Below are positions 24,735 through 34,150 of a DNA stretch of 64,000 bases, in pieces (the stretch's first letter is position 1; every line of letters starts with the position of its first letter). This stretch comes from Verrucomicrobiota bacterium (GTDB lineage Bacteria > Verrucomicrobiota > Verrucomicrobiia > Opitutales > Opitutaceae). The stretch is taken from contig JACRQG010000024.1 in NCBI GenBank assembly GCA_016222805.1, positions 32,001 through 96,000 of the forward strand. The letters run 5' to 3'. The position numbers were made by a program, and so were the translations under genes. The notes beneath the pieces were generated by a model, which saw nothing but the letters and a program-made list of their open reading frames with translations, searched no databases and was not told where the DNA came from.

Positions 24735-27689
24735 TCACGGGAGGTGGATCCATTCGGGCGCGTTGAGGAGGGCCCAGATCACATCCTCGAAGCGCTCGCG
24801 CCACGCGGGCACGAGGCGCGCGGTCGGAGGATCGCCCCGGCGGGCCGCCTCCGCTTCTTCCAGCCGGAGTCGGTTGGCCTCGCTCTTCATGTGGTTCGAC
24901 CACGCGACGAACTTGCGGCGGACCGGCGGCGTCTCCGGCGAAAGGGTGGGCGCATCGACCACGCGCGAGGCAAACCCCGGGGCCAGGTAGGCGTGGTAGA
25001 GGCGCCGCTCCTCCGGGCTCGGGAGCCGCGTCAACATGCGCAGGAACAGCCGATCGATTAGCCCGTCGAGGTCTTGCGGCTCCCGGGCAAAGGCGGTGAG
25101 GCCATGGTCGTCGCCCAGGCGGGTGAGCCAGAGCATCAGGGTGCCGTTGGAGAGGAGGGCGGGCTGCAGCACGTTGGCGGCGACTTCGCGCGGTCCGCTG
25201 ATCGGGTCGGGCCGGGCGCCGCGCCAGCCGAAGACCTCCAGGACCTCGGCGACCGCCTGCGTCCGGGGCAGGGTCAGGCTCGGGCGGTCGCGTTCGTTCG
25301 AGGTGGAGGCCAGCATCCAGGACCGGCGCGCGCAACCGAGGTCGAGCGCGTTGTCGATCGTGCGGACGCTGTCGACGTCGAGGTTGACGGGTTCGACGCG
25401 GAATGGCTTGCCGGTCGCGACATGGAAGGAGTCGACCAGTTGCTCGGCGCCGAGGCGGCGCGGGGCGGGCGCGAGAAACAACGGGCTCGGCGTGCCGACG
25501 CGCGGATCGCTGGCGCGCTGGTAGGCGTGGGAGTTGAGGATGAGCCGGGCGATGGCGTGGGCCTGATAACCGGACCGGACGAGTTCGCGCCCCAGCCAGC
25601 GGAGCAGTTCGGGGTGCGAGGGCGGGGATTTCTCCCAGTCACCGACGTGCTCCACGAGACCGCGGCCCATGAAGCGCTGCCAGAGCCGGTTGACCATCAC
25701 CTGGGCAAACCGCTCGTTCTGCGGCGCGGTCAGAAGCGCGGCCAGCCGGTCGCGCGGGTTCCCCGGCCGTTCAGCCAGGGGGGCGGCGGTTGCTTCGTCG
25801 CAATAGCGGGCAAACGGCCAGGCCGGGGCGACCGAGGTTCCCGGGGCCAGCGTGACCTCGATCAGCGGCTCGCGGCCGCCCTGGCGCAGTTGGTCCATCG
25901 CGACGCTGCTGGTGGCGGGCACCTTGAGCGGCTTGGTTTCCAGCAGCGCCGCGAGTTCGAAGAGGTCCTTTTGTTTCGAGACGTGAGTCGGCGCGTCGTG
26001 GCAGCGGGCGCATTTCATTTCGACGCCGAGAAAGGCCGAACTGAGGATGAGGCCCTTGGCGGCCATCGGCACGTCGTTCTGTGACGCCACGCCGAAACCG
26101 GCCGGACCGCCGAAGCGCTCGCTGCCTTCGAGGCGCACGAGTTCAGTGGCGAAGAGATCGAGCGGCTTGTGATCGAGCAGCGCCTCGTACAGCCACCAGC
26201 GGAACGGACCGGTGTTGTTGAGGGTCGGGTTGATCAGGTTCGGGTTCTCCGCCAGCACATCGAGCCAGTAGCCCATCGCGTGGTCGGCGGCGCGGGGATC
26301 CTCCAGCAGGCGATCGATGAGCCGGGCCCGGCGGTCCGGCGAACGGTCAGCCTGGAAGGCGGCGATCTCCGCCTCCGTCGGGATCACCCCGACCGTATCC
26401 AGCGTGACCCGACGGAGAAAGGTGAGGTCATCGGCCAGCGGCGGCAGCGTGAAGGTGGTGTCGGGGAACTCGGGCCAGGGGGCTCCGTCCGCGATCCACC
26501 GCCGGAGGAGCGCGATGTCCCGCGCCGGCAGGGGATCGCCCTTGGCCGGCATGACCTCTTCTGCGTCCTGGCTGGTGATCCGTTGGATGATCGGGCTGCG
26601 TTCCGGATGGCCGGCGATCACCGCCGGCCCGTCACTCCGTCCGCCCTGCCGGGCAGCCGTGGGTTCGTCGAGACGGAGTCCGCCCTTGGCCCGGTTTCCT
26701 TGGTGACAGGAATAACACTGCGATTCCAGGATCGGCCGGATCTCGCGGTGAAAATCGACACCGCCGGCGGGTCGGGCCTGCTGTTCGGCGGCCGCCCGGG
26801 CGATGCGCTGCGCGAGAAAGTGATCGATGGCGTTATGCGCGGGGTAGCCCGGAGGCAGCGCGGGCACCGGAGTCTCCGGAGTGGCGGCAAGCCAGGCGCG
26901 GGCGGCCGCGCGCCGGCGATCCCAGTAGGGCGCGCTGGCCTGCAATCGGGCGGTGCGGGCCTCTTGGTTGGTGGCGGCCAGATGGCGACGGCGTTCCTCC
27001 TCGTAAGCGGCCCACGCGGCGTCCGTGTAGCGGATGCGCCGCGGTCCGGGTGTCAGCAGCTGCCAATCCGTGGTGCCCTCGAGGGCGATGGCCACGACGG
27101 TCTCTCCGAGTTCGGGCCGGAAGGGCTTCCGGCTTTTCGGCTCGAGGCCACCCACGAGGACCTCCAGCACGACGTCGACCGGCGCGGTGCTCGTGACTTC
27201 ATAGATGCCCCAGGATTCCCGGTTGCCCGGGGGACAGAAACGATAGCCGGGACCAAGATCGAGGAAGGCGTCCTGTTCCTCCACCGGGAGTTCGCCGCCG
27301 TTGCCGAGGGCGAACTGGCGCGGTTGATCGAAGGGGGTGGCGAGCACCGGCTGGTGATCCATGGTCAGGCGGGCGGCGCCGCGGGAACGCAGCAGCACGC
27401 GGTGGCGCCCGACGGGCAGGACGACCCGGGCCGAAGCCCGGACGAGGGTGGGGAACGCCCGGTCGGCCCGAACGCCCGTCGAAACGTACTTCTGCGGAAG
27501 CTCAAAAACCCCGAACACGTCCTCCTCGTAGGCTTCCGTCACGACCGGCTGGCTGGGCCAGGAGTTGTCCGCCGGAATCCCCTCCTCGCAGATCTCGACT
27601 CGCACCTTGGAGCTCGCCGGCGAGGCTGGCGCGCCCAGGGCGGTGGCGACGGGCCAGGCGAGCAGCAGTAGTAGAAGTCGGTGGGACAT
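24735..27689 (-). CDS. Planctomycete-type cytochrome c / DUF1549 / DUF1553 protein
   Basis: A 984-residue secreted protein with a signal peptide (MSHRLLLLLLAWPVATALGA). The first ~300 residues are beta-rich. Then comes the planctomycete cytochrome c domain with haem motif CYSCH in ILESQCYSCHQGNRAKGG. DUF1549 follows (FLRRVTLDTVGVIPTEAEI) and contains a second CxxCH, CARCH. DUF1553 follows (FAQVMVNRLWQRFMGRGLVEHVGDW). The start is ATG 27689; upstream residues in frame are not signal-like. It is co-directional with the DUF1501 gene and upstream of it, so the two form an operon. A periplasmic redox or polysaccharide-related role is inferred from family association. Confidence 0.9.
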   Translation of the reverse strand: MSHRLLLLLLAWPVATALGAPASPASSKVRVEICEEGIPADNSWPSQPVVTEAYEEDVFGVFELPQKYVSTGVRADRAFPTLVRASARVVLPVGRHRVLLRSRGAARLTMDHQPVLATPFDQPRQFALGNGGELPVEEQDAFLDLGPGYRFCPPGNRESWGIYEVTSTAPVDVVLEVLVGGLEPKSRKPFRPELGETVVAIALEGTTDWQLLTPGPRRIRYTDAAWAAYEEERRRHLAATNQEARTARLQASAPYWDRRRAAARAWLAATPETPVPALPPGYPAHNAIDHFLAQRIARAAAEQQARPAGGVDFHREIRPILESQCYSCHQGNRAKGGLRLDEPTAARQGGRSDGPAVIAGHPERSPIIQRITSQDAEEVMPAKGDPLPARDIALLRRWIADGAPWPEFPDTTFTLPPLADDLTFLRRVTLDTVGVIPTEAEIAAFQADRSPDRRARLIDRLLEDPRAADHAMGYWLDVLAENPNLINPTLNNTGPFRWWLYEALLDHKPLDLFATELVRLEGSERFGGPAGFGVASQNDVPMAAKGLILSSAFLGVEMKCARCHDAPTHVSKQKDLFELAALLETKPLKVPATSSVAMDQLRQGGREPLIEVTLAPGTSVAPAWPFARYCDEATAAPLAERPGNPRDRLAALLTAPQNERFAQVMVNRLWQRFMGRGLVEHVGDWEKSPPSHPELLRWLGRELVRSGYQAHAIARLILNSHAYQRASDPRVGTPSPLFLAPAPRRLGAEQLVDSFHVATGKPFRVEPVNLDVDSVRTIDNALDLGCARRSWMLASTSNERDRPSLTLPRTQAVAEVLEVFGWRGARPDPISGPREVAANVLQPALLSNGTLMLWLTRLGDDHGLTAFAREPQDLDGLIDRLFLRMLTRLPSPEERRLYHAYLAPGFASRVVDAPTLSPETPPVRRKFVAWSNHMKSEANRLRLEEAEAARRGDPPTARLVPAWRERFEDVIWALLNAPEWIHLP

Positions 27690-27887
27690 GCAGGCGGCGT
27701 ACGTGGGGTTCGGGCGCGGGTGGCGAGCGTGGGAATTTTTCTGCACGCGGCGAGATCGCTCTGCGGGATTTTCCGGCGTGGCCCAGGCGCGAGGCTCGGC
27801 CGCCCGCTGGCTCTCCGGGGTGGGAAGGGGTCCGGGGGGCGGATTCGTCCTTGCCCGCAGCGTCTAGCGGGGCGCTATTGTGCGCTC

Positions 27888-28988
27888 ATGAGCGAACTGA
27901 AACGCACTCCCCTGCGCGACTTTCATGCGACCCATGGCGCCCGCCTGGTCGATTTTGCTGGTTGGGAAATGCCGGTGCAGTACCGGAGCATCCTGGAGGA
28001 GCACAAGGCGGTACGGCGCGCGGCCGGACTCTTCGACGTGAGCCACATGGGAGAGGTGGACGTGCGCGGTCCGGAGGCGGGCCGGTTCCTGAATCATCTC
28101 GTGACCAACGATGTCGCGAAGCTCTTCCCGGGCCGCGTCCTCTACACGCCGATGTGTTATCCCGAGGGCGGAGTGGTGGACGACCTGCTCGTCTACATGC
28201 GTGGCGCCGACGACTACTTTCTCTGCATCAACGCCGGGAACATCGAGAAGGACCTGGCGTGGATCCGCGGGCAAGCGGCGAACTTTCGCGTGACCATCAC
28301 GGATCGCAGTGCCGATTACGCGCTGCTGGCGGTGCAGGGACCGGTCGCCGCGGCCCTCGTGCAGCGGTTGTGCCCGACCCCGCTGGACGGGGTGAAATAT
28401 TACCATTTCACCTCCGGGGTGGTCGCCGGGGTGTCGTGCCTCATCAGCCGCACCGGGTACACCGGCGAGGACGGTTTCGAGCTTTATCACGCGGCGGGCG
28501 AGGCCGTCGGGCTGGCGACCGCACTCCTGGAGGCGGGTCGTCCCCAGGGGCTCGAACTGGCCGGACTGGGTGCCCGCGACAGCCTGCGGCTGGAGGCGGG
28601 GTATCCCCTGTATGGACACGAGATCACCGCGGAGATTTCGCCGCTGACCGCGGGGCTGGGCTGGACGGTCAAGCTCGACAAGGGCGCCGACTTCGTCGGC
28701 CGCGCCGCCCTGCAGGCGGAAAAGCAGGCAGGTTCGGCGCGGCGGGTGGTCTTCTTCCGGACGGGCGATCGGCGGATCGTGCGGGCGGACACCCCGGTCC
28801 TCGACGCGACGGGGGCGGCGGTGGGCAGGGTGCTCTCCGGCACGCTTTCGCCGATCCTCAACGAAGCCATCGGTTCGGCCCTCGTGCCCGCCGCCTCGGC
28901 CAGCCAGCCGCTCGCGGTGGACATCCGTGGCGCGCGCGTGCCCTTGCACGTGGTGAAGCCGCCGTTCGTGCCCTTGAAGAAGTCCTGA
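27888..28988 (+). CDS. gcvT: Glycine cleavage system T protein (aminomethyltransferase)
   Basis: A 366-residue GcvT, which transfers the methylene group from the aminomethyl-lipoyl H protein to tetrahydrofolate, releasing ammonia. Family features are LVDFAGWEMPVQY, AGLFDVSHMGEV, TGYTGEDGFELY and LRLEAGYPLYGHEI near the catalytic Asp region. Translation starts at ATG 27888 (MSELKRTPLRDFH); the frame is open 207 bp further upstream but without family resemblance. gcvH follows on the same strand after a 288-bp gap filled with palindromic repeats. gcvP is not present in the window. Confidence 0.95.
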   Translation: MSELKRTPLRDFHATHGARLVDFAGWEMPVQYRSILEEHKAVRRAAGLFDVSHMGEVDVRGPEAGRFLNHLVTNDVAKLFPGRVLYTPMCYPEGGVVDDLLVYMRGADDYFLCINAGNIEKDLAWIRGQAANFRVTITDRSADYALLAVQGPVAAALVQRLCPTPLDGVKYYHFTSGVVAGVSCLISRTGYTGEDGFELYHAAGEAVGLATALLEAGRPQGLELAGLGARDSLRLEAGYPLYGHEITAEISPLTAGLGWTVKLDKGADFVGRAALQAEKQAGSARRVVFFRTGDRRIVRADTPVLDATGAAVGRVLSGTLSPILNEAIGSALVPAASASQPLAVDIRGARVPLHVVKPPFVPLKKS

Positions 28989-29009
28989 CGCGGCAGCGAC
29001 TCGGACGTG

Positions 29010-29085
29010 TGTGGGCGGGGCGACCACGCCCCGCGAGCTCCGGATTCGGCAGCAAAGGGGGCGGGACGGGGTCGTCCCGCCCACA
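29010..29085. repeat. Palindromic intergenic element (TGTGGGCGGG ends)
   Basis: The outer inverted ends are TGTGGGCGGG (29010-29019) and CCCGCCCACA (29076-29085). Inside are two perfect hairpins: GCGGGGC/GCCCCGC (29015-29021, 29028-29034) and GGGACG/CGTCCC (29063-29068, 29073-29078). The left hairpin is close to a sequence inside the 152-bp TIR element. It lies in the gcvT-gcvH gap. Confidence 0.65.
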
Positions 29086-29276
29086 GGAAAATGGCAGGGT
29101 AATCCAAGCCTGCCTTGCTTCCAGCGCGGCCACCTCGGTGACGAAGGTAGCCGCGCCGCCACGGAGGGAGAGCTTGGCCGCTCCTGCGTGGCTACCGTGG
29201 TGGAGCAACCGGAACGAATCAGTCCGGAGGGTTTGGCTTGAGGTCGCGGCGCAAAGCGGCACCAAGACTGGGGGCA

Positions 29277-29660
29277 ATGAGCAACATCCCCGACGGACTC
29301 CGCTACGCTAAATCGCACGAATGGCTGCGGCCCGAGAGCGACGGCACTGTCACCGTGGGCATCACCGACTACGCCCAGAGTTCGCTCGGCGACATCACCT
29401 ATGTGCAGGTGCCGAAGGTCGGGGCGACGTTCCAGGCCGGGGAGGTTTTTGGTGTCGTCGAATCGGTGAAGGCGGCGAGCGACCTGTACGCTCCCGTTGC
29501 CGGCACCGTGGTGGCCGTCAACGCCGCCCTCGACGCCGCGCCGGAGACCGTGAACCGCGCCCCGTACACCGATGGCTGGATGATGCGGCTGAAACCAGCG
29601 GATCCGGCGGCTGCGGCGGGCTTGCTGGATGCCGCGGCGTACGCGCAGGTGATCGGCTGA
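29277..29660 (+). CDS. gcvH: Glycine cleavage system H protein
   Basis: A 127-residue lipoyl carrier that shuttles the aminomethyl intermediate between GcvP, GcvT and GcvL. The lipoylation site is Lys65 in [15 protein letters not shown], and the typical [29 protein letters not shown] and [11 protein letters not shown] are all present. The start is ATG 29277 (MSNIPDG). Length and motifs are complete. Confidence 0.96.
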   Translation: MSNIPDGLRYAKSHEWLRPESDGTVTVGITDYAQSSLGDITYVQVPKVGATFQAGEVFGVVESVKAASDLYAPVAGTVVAVNAALDAAPETVNRAPYTDGWMMRLKPADPAAAAGLLDAAAYAQVIG

Positions 29661-29685
29661 ACCGGCGGGCAACACCGCGACCGAG

Positions 29686-29700
29686 GGACGGAATTCGTCC
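29686..29700. terminator. Short hairpin between convergent gcvH and coiled-coil gene
   Basis: GGACG (29686-29690) and CGTCC (29696-29700) form a 5-bp stem around GAATT in the 55-bp convergent gap. The stem is short and there is no T-run, so this is a weak bidirectional terminator candidate. Confidence 0.3.
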
Positions 29701-29715
29701 GCGCGGCCGGCGGAT

Positions 29716-30633
29716 TCAGCGATGGTCGATGAACGGGTTGGCCGTGAGCTGACCCTGCGCCCGGATGATCTCCGCGTCGACATACCGGGCGGAAAGACGC
29801 GCGAGATCTCGTTCCAGCGCGAAATCGGTGGCGTAGTTTTCGCGGGCGAAGACGCGCAACTGGGCCCAGTAGTGCTCCAGGTAGCAGTCGGAGACCGTCC
29901 GGCAGACTTCGCGGCAGGATTGGGCGCACCCTGTCGCTGCCGCCAGGCCGTCGGTGAGAAAGCGGCGGGTCTCCGTTTCCACCTGCGTGCACTCAGGCCC
30001 GGTGGTCTCCGGCGGGAGGACCGCCAGGCGCTGCACCCACGCGCAACGCCGCAGTTCCGGCAGATCGGGCAGACGGACCCCGGAGGTCGAATTCTGGAGC
30101 ACGAACTCGACGTCTCGCGCCAGCTTGGCGAGTCCCAGTTCCTCGGCTTCAATGCGCTGGGCCACCTCGCGGACACTGGCGATGGCTCGCACCCGGGATA
30201 TCCCCGCCTCGGCCTGTCGCACTTCCCGCACGTCGCGGGCGAACGCGAGGAGCGAGTCCGACAACTGGCCGAGCCGCTGGCTCCAGCGGTCAACGGCGTC
30301 GATGCCGCGTTGGATCTGCAGGAAGTCGGGGCTGGCCTGGCGCAGGTAACTTTCGAGGGCGTGCCGCAGCTGTGGCAGCAGGTGGGCCTCGATCTGCTGC
30401 ACCTGCAACTGCAGTTGCCGGACCGCGACGGTTTCCTGCTCGGTGGTGCGGACCGAGCGCGCGAACTGTTCCTTCGCTTCCTTGCGGGCAAACATCGGGA
30501 ACGGGCTCCGGGTGGCCTGGATATCCTCCATCTGCCGCCCCAAGACCGAGAGCTGATCGGCAATGACCTCGCGGCAGCGCGCGGCCAGGGCCTCGTCGCG
30601 CAGCAGTTCAATCGTCTCGGCAGGAAGTTCCAT
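29716..30633 (-). CDS. Hypothetical coiled-coil protein with Cys-rich C-terminus
   Basis: A 305-residue protein of unknown function, predicted almost entirely helical. Several coiled-coil stretches are visible (TVAVRQLQLQVQQIEAHLLPQL, VRQAEAGISRVRAIASVREV). The C-terminal third holds a cluster of cysteines (CAQSCREVCRTVSDC) that could bind metal or form disulfides. There is no signal peptide or membrane helix. It converges with gcvH and its operon status is unclear. I do not recognise a family. Confidence 0.65.
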   Translation of the reverse strand: MELPAETIELLRDEALAARCREVIADQLSVLGRQMEDIQATRSPFPMFARKEAKEQFARSVRTTEQETVAVRQLQLQVQQIEAHLLPQLRHALESYLRQASPDFLQIQRGIDAVDRWSQRLGQLSDSLLAFARDVREVRQAEAGISRVRAIASVREVAQRIEAEELGLAKLARDVEFVLQNSTSGVRLPDLPELRRCAWVQRLAVLPPETTGPECTQVETETRRFLTDGLAAATGCAQSCREVCRTVSDCYLEHYWAQLRVFARENYATDFALERDLARLSARYVDAEIIRAQGQLTANPFIDHR

Positions 30634-30749
30634 GGTCGGTCAGCGAAGCCAGCGGCGGAGGGGCGACAAGCGGGAATAGGCCCGTAGTTACCCCGCGGGA
30701 GGTACGAAGCGGTGGGCCTCCTACCTAGTCAAGGTTCGATCCACCCGCG

Positions 30750-31124
30750 TCAGCTCGGGCGGTTCAGCGTCTCCAACAGCGCCTGGAATTCCGGGTGATC
30801 CTTCAGGGGGTCGAGATCCGGATCCTGCTGCATCCAGTCCAGGTCGCGGTAGCCAAGGGCAACGGCGCGATGCAGTACCCGCAGGGCGTCGCTCCGCCGC
30901 TTCGAAAGGGCCAGGCTGCACGCGAGATTGTAGTGGGCGGTCGGGTTGGTCGGCTGCAGGCGGACCAGCTTGCGGTCCATCCGCAGTCCATCGGCGATGC
31001 GTCCCTGCCGGGTGTAGAGGCCGCCCAGCAGTTCCACCACCTGCACGTAGTGGGGACTGCGGCGCAGCACGGACTCGTAGAACGCGATCTCGAACTCGGG
31101 GTCGTGGGTGGGCGACTTGGGCAT
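30750..31124 (-). CDS. Small TPR-repeat protein
   Basis: A 124-residue protein with about two tetratricopeptide repeats: FEIAFYESVLRRSPHYVQVVELLGGLYTRQGR and PTNPTAHYNLACSLALSKRRSDALRVL. It also has the common tail DLDWMQQDPDLDPLKDHPEF. No signal peptide is present. It begins 6 bp after the stop of the fur gene, so the two are co-transcribed; this hints at a link with Fur function or regulation but gives no mechanism. Confidence 0.8.
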   Translation of the reverse strand: MPKSPTHDPEFEIAFYESVLRRSPHYVQVVELLGGLYTRQGRIADGLRMDRKLVRLQPTNPTAHYNLACSLALSKRRSDALRVLHRAVALGYRDLDWMQQDPDLDPLKDHPEFQALLETLNRPS

Positions 31125-31130
31125 GGTGGG

Positions 31131-31601
31131 TCAGGTCGCTTCCCGCCTAGGGCAGTGGCCGGTCTCCCGCCAGGCGTTGCAGTGGGCGCTCACCTGCAGC
31201 CGCTGGGACACCGGGGTGAGTCCGAGTTTCTGCGAGACGGTGTTGCCGTACCAAGACATGAAGGGTGCGCTGATTTCGAAGATGCGATCGCAGTCGATGC
31301 AGACCACCTGCGCCACCTGGACGTCGGTGCCCTCACGGCTGGCGCGGTAGTATTTCTCGCCGGTGCCGATGTCGACCTCGCGGAGCAGGGCGCTCTCGGT
31401 CATGATCGGCAGGGTGCGGTAAACCGTGGCGCGGGAGACCGAGTCGTCGATGCTGCGGGCGTAGTCGAGCAGCTGTTCCGCGGTGAAGTGTTCGCCCTGC
31501 GCCAGCGCGGCGTCGAAGATGGCGAGGCGCTGGTTGGTCGCGCGCAGTCCCTTCCGCGTAAGGAAGGAACGAAATTTGTCGCGGGCGGCAGTGAGACTCA
31601 C
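31131..31601 (-). CDS. fur: Fur-family metal-dependent transcriptional regulator
   Basis: A 156-residue Fur/PerR-like regulator. The winged helix reads [31 protein letters not shown] with the recognition helix [18 protein letters not shown]. The dimerisation domain has the CIDC zinc pair in [13 protein letters not shown] and a further C-terminal Cys pair in [13 protein letters not shown], consistent with a structural zinc site. Start: GTG at 31601 (GTG AGT CTC); no ATG is in frame nearby. It is divergent from priA with a 105-bp gap and leads the TPR gene. Whether it senses iron, peroxide or zinc is not decided by the sequence. The symbol is tentative. Confidence 0.83.
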   Translation of the reverse strand: MSLTAARDKFRSFLTRKGLRATNQRLAIFDAALAQGEHFTAEQLLDYARSIDDSVSRATVYRTLPIMTESALLREVDIGTGEKYYRASREGTDVQVAQVVCIDCDRIFEISAPFMSWYGNTVSQKLGLTPVSQRLQVSAHCNAWRETGHCPRREAT

Positions 31602-31706
31602 GGCGCGACTTTTTTTCCGAGGTCCCCGGGTGTCAAGGGGGTGTTGTACCCGTTCCGAGCGGGAAAACCGTTGCGCCGGTCCCGCCGGGGCGGCGTGATC
31701 GCGGCA

Positions 31707-33944
31707 ATGATTGTGGGGGTCCATCCGCTGGCGGGGTTCGACAAGGTGCTGCACTACCGCGTGCCGGCACACCTGGAGCCGCTGGTGACGGTGGGAGCAC
31801 TCGTGCGCGTGCCGATCCTGCGGGCGTTCAAGCTGGGCATCGTCGGCGAGGTGGGGGCGCCGCGGGACTTTCCGGTTGATCGGCTGAAGGCGGTGGCGCA
31901 GGTCGTGTATCCGTTTCCGGCGCTGACGGGCGAGCTGCTGGAGCTGGCGCGCTGGATGGCACGTTACTACGCGTGCGGCCTGGACGGAATCATCGAGACG
32001 ATGATCCCGGCGCCGGTGCGCCGCGGAGCGGCGCTCAAGCAGGAAAAACTCCTCGCCGTCGCGCAGCGGCCGGACGCGGAGGAACTCAACCGGCTGGAGC
32101 GCCGGGCGCCGCAGCAGGTGCGGTTGTACCGCTTCCTTGCCGAGCAGATTCGCCCGGCGCCAAAGAGCCTCGTGCTTTCCCGGCTCGGGGTGACCGCGGC
32201 CGTGGCCCAGGCCCTGGTCAAACGCGGATGGTTGCGCGAGGAGGTGCGGCGGATCGAGCGCGTGGCGTATGCCGACAGCCATGCCGCGGGCGAGCTCGTG
32301 GCGGCCCAGCCCCATCAGCTCAATGGCGAGCAGCAGGCGGCGGTGGACGCGCTCAACGCCGACCTCGCGGCCGGCGCCTTCACCGTCTCGCTGCTCCTGG
32401 GCGTGACCGGTTCGGGCAAGACCGAGGTCTACCTCCGGGCGATCGACACGGCCCTGAAGGCCGGGGGCGGGGTGGTGTTCCTCGTGCCCGAAGTGGCCCT
32501 GACGCCGCAGACGGTCGCGCGGTTGCGGTCGCGCCTCGAGGCGATCGCCCGCGGGCACCGCTGCGTGGTCTGGCACAGTTTTCTCAGCGAAGGGGAGCGG
32601 CTGGACGGCTGGCTAGCGCTCGCCACCGGGGAGGCGCGGGTGGTGGTCGGGGCGCGTTCGGCGATTTTTGCCCCCGTGCAGAACCTGAAACTCATCGTCG
32701 TCGATGAGGAGCACGAACCGGCCTACAAGCAGGACGAGACGCCGCGTTATCACGGCCGCGACGTCGCGGTGATGCGCGCCAAGCAGGCCGGGGCGGTCGT
32801 CGTGCTCGGCTCCGCCACGCCCTCGCTGGAGAGCTTCACCAACGTCGAGGCGGGCAAGTACAAGCTGCTGCAACTCCCGCGGCGGGTCGACGCCCGGCAG
32901 CTGCCATACATCGAGGTGGTGGATCTGCGGATCGAGGCGGCGAAGCAGCGGCAATTCGCCGCGCTCTCCGGGCGGCTGGTGCGGGCGATGCAGGACCGGC
33001 TCGAGCGGCGGGAGCAGACGATCCTCTTTCTCAACCGTCGCGGCTATTCCTCCGCGATGCTCTGCAAACAGTGCGGCCACGTGGAGCAGTGCCGCCATTG
33101 CAGCATCGCGATGACGCTGCACCGCACGGACGACACCCTCCGCTGCCACCTCTGTGGCGACCAGCGCGCCGCCCCGGTGCGCTGCCCGCAATGCGGCGCC
33201 CCGGACATCCGGTGGCGCGGCCTCGGCACCCAGCGCGTCGAAGAGGCGGTGCGGCGGGTGCTGCCCCGCGCCCGGGTGGAGCGCATGGACGCCGACACGA
33301 TGGGGCGGAAGGATCGCTTTCGCGAGGTGCTCGGGCAGTTTCGCGCGGGGAAGATCGATGTGCTCGTGGGCACGCAGATGATCGGCAAGGGGCTGGACTT
33401 TCCCAACGTGACGCTGGTGGGGCTGGTGGACGCCGACATTTCGATGCACGTCCCGGACTTCCGGGCCAACGAACGCACCTTCCAACTCCTCGTGCAGGTG
33501 GCCGGCCGTGCCGGGCGCGGCGATCGGGCCGGCGAGGTGATCGTGCAGACCTTCACCCCGCAATCCGAGGCGATCCAGTTTTCGCGCCACGCGGATTACG
33601 CGGGCTTCGCCGCCGCGGAGCTGAAGATGCGCCGCGACTTCCGCTATCCGCCGTTCCGGCACCTGATCCAGCACCTGTTTCGCGGGCCGAATCCGGAGAA
33701 GCTCAAGTTCTACGCCGAACAATGGGCGCGGTTGGTGGAGAAGACCCTGGGAGATCGCGTGGAACTGCGGGGCCCGGCGCCGGCGCCGATCGAGAAGATC
33801 AAGGACGAGTACCGCTGGCAGCTCTGGTACTTCACGCACGGCGTGACGAAGGTGGTGGCGGAACTGTCGCGGTTGCGCGCCGAGTTTGCCTGGGCTGACG
33901 ACGTCATCCAGGTGCTCGACGTGGATCCGATGGACTTGGCGTGA
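31707..33944 (+). CDS. priA: Primosomal protein N' (PriA replication-restart helicase)
   Basis: A 745-residue PriA, a 3'-5' superfamily 2 helicase that restarts stalled replication forks. Walker [12 protein letters not shown] is near residue 231 and the DEAH-type box DEEH near 333. The zinc-binding region at about 450-500 has [13 protein letters not shown] and CHLCG/CPQCG pairs. Motif V/VI sequences are [14 protein letters not shown] and [15 protein letters not shown]. The length matches E. coli PriA (732 aa). The ATG at 31707 ([20 protein letters not shown]) fits the family N-terminus; the longer open frame upstream overlaps the divergent fur gene and is not coding. Confidence 0.95.
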   Translation: MIVGVHPLAGFDKVLHYRVPAHLEPLVTVGALVRVPILRAFKLGIVGEVGAPRDFPVDRLKAVAQVVYPFPALTGELLELARWMARYYACGLDGIIETMIPAPVRRGAALKQEKLLAVAQRPDAEELNRLERRAPQQVRLYRFLAEQIRPAPKSLVLSRLGVTAAVAQALVKRGWLREEVRRIERVAYADSHAAGELVAAQPHQLNGEQQAAVDALNADLAAGAFTVSLLLGVTGSGKTEVYLRAIDTALKAGGGVVFLVPEVALTPQTVARLRSRLEAIARGHRCVVWHSFLSEGERLDGWLALATGEARVVVGARSAIFAPVQNLKLIVVDEEHEPAYKQDETPRYHGRDVAVMRAKQAGAVVVLGSATPSLESFTNVEAGKYKLLQLPRRVDARQLPYIEVVDLRIEAAKQRQFAALSGRLVRAMQDRLERREQTILFLNRRGYSSAMLCKQCGHVEQCRHCSIAMTLHRTDDTLRCHLCGDQRAAPVRCPQCGAPDIRWRGLGTQRVEEAVRRVLPRARVERMDADTMGRKDRFREVLGQFRAGKIDVLVGTQMIGKGLDFPNVTLVGLVDADISMHVPDFRANERTFQLLVQVAGRAGRGDRAGEVIVQTFTPQSEAIQFSRHADYAGFAAAELKMRRDFRYPPFRHLIQHLFRGPNPEKLKFYAEQWARLVEKTLGDRVELRGPAPAPIEKIKDEYRWQLWYFTHGVTKVVAELSRLRAEFAWADDVIQVLDVDPMDLA

Positions 33945-34150
33945 CCGGGGGCAGGGAAAAGGGGCCCGGCGCCGTCCTTTGCCGGGAATAGAACAGGACG
34001 TGCGGCCAGTCGGGACGGCGGCCGCGCTGCGGAGCGGGGAGGAGCGACTCCCGACCGGATTTCTTCCAAGACTGACCGGGTTTCCCGTAGCGAGGCGGGG
34101 AGGCATCGGGTACATTTTGGCCGTTCGTCTGCCCTGAACCCCTTCGATCC

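Noticed and set aside
27690-27887. Glycine riboswitch before gcvT
   Set aside because: No match to the conserved glycine aptamer core sequences was found in this gap.
34116-34131. A second sigma54-like match (TGGCCGTTCGTCTGCC) before the TonB receptor
   Set aside because: Only the core GG/GC and a few other positions match and the implied start would leave about 9 nt of leader before ATG 34151.
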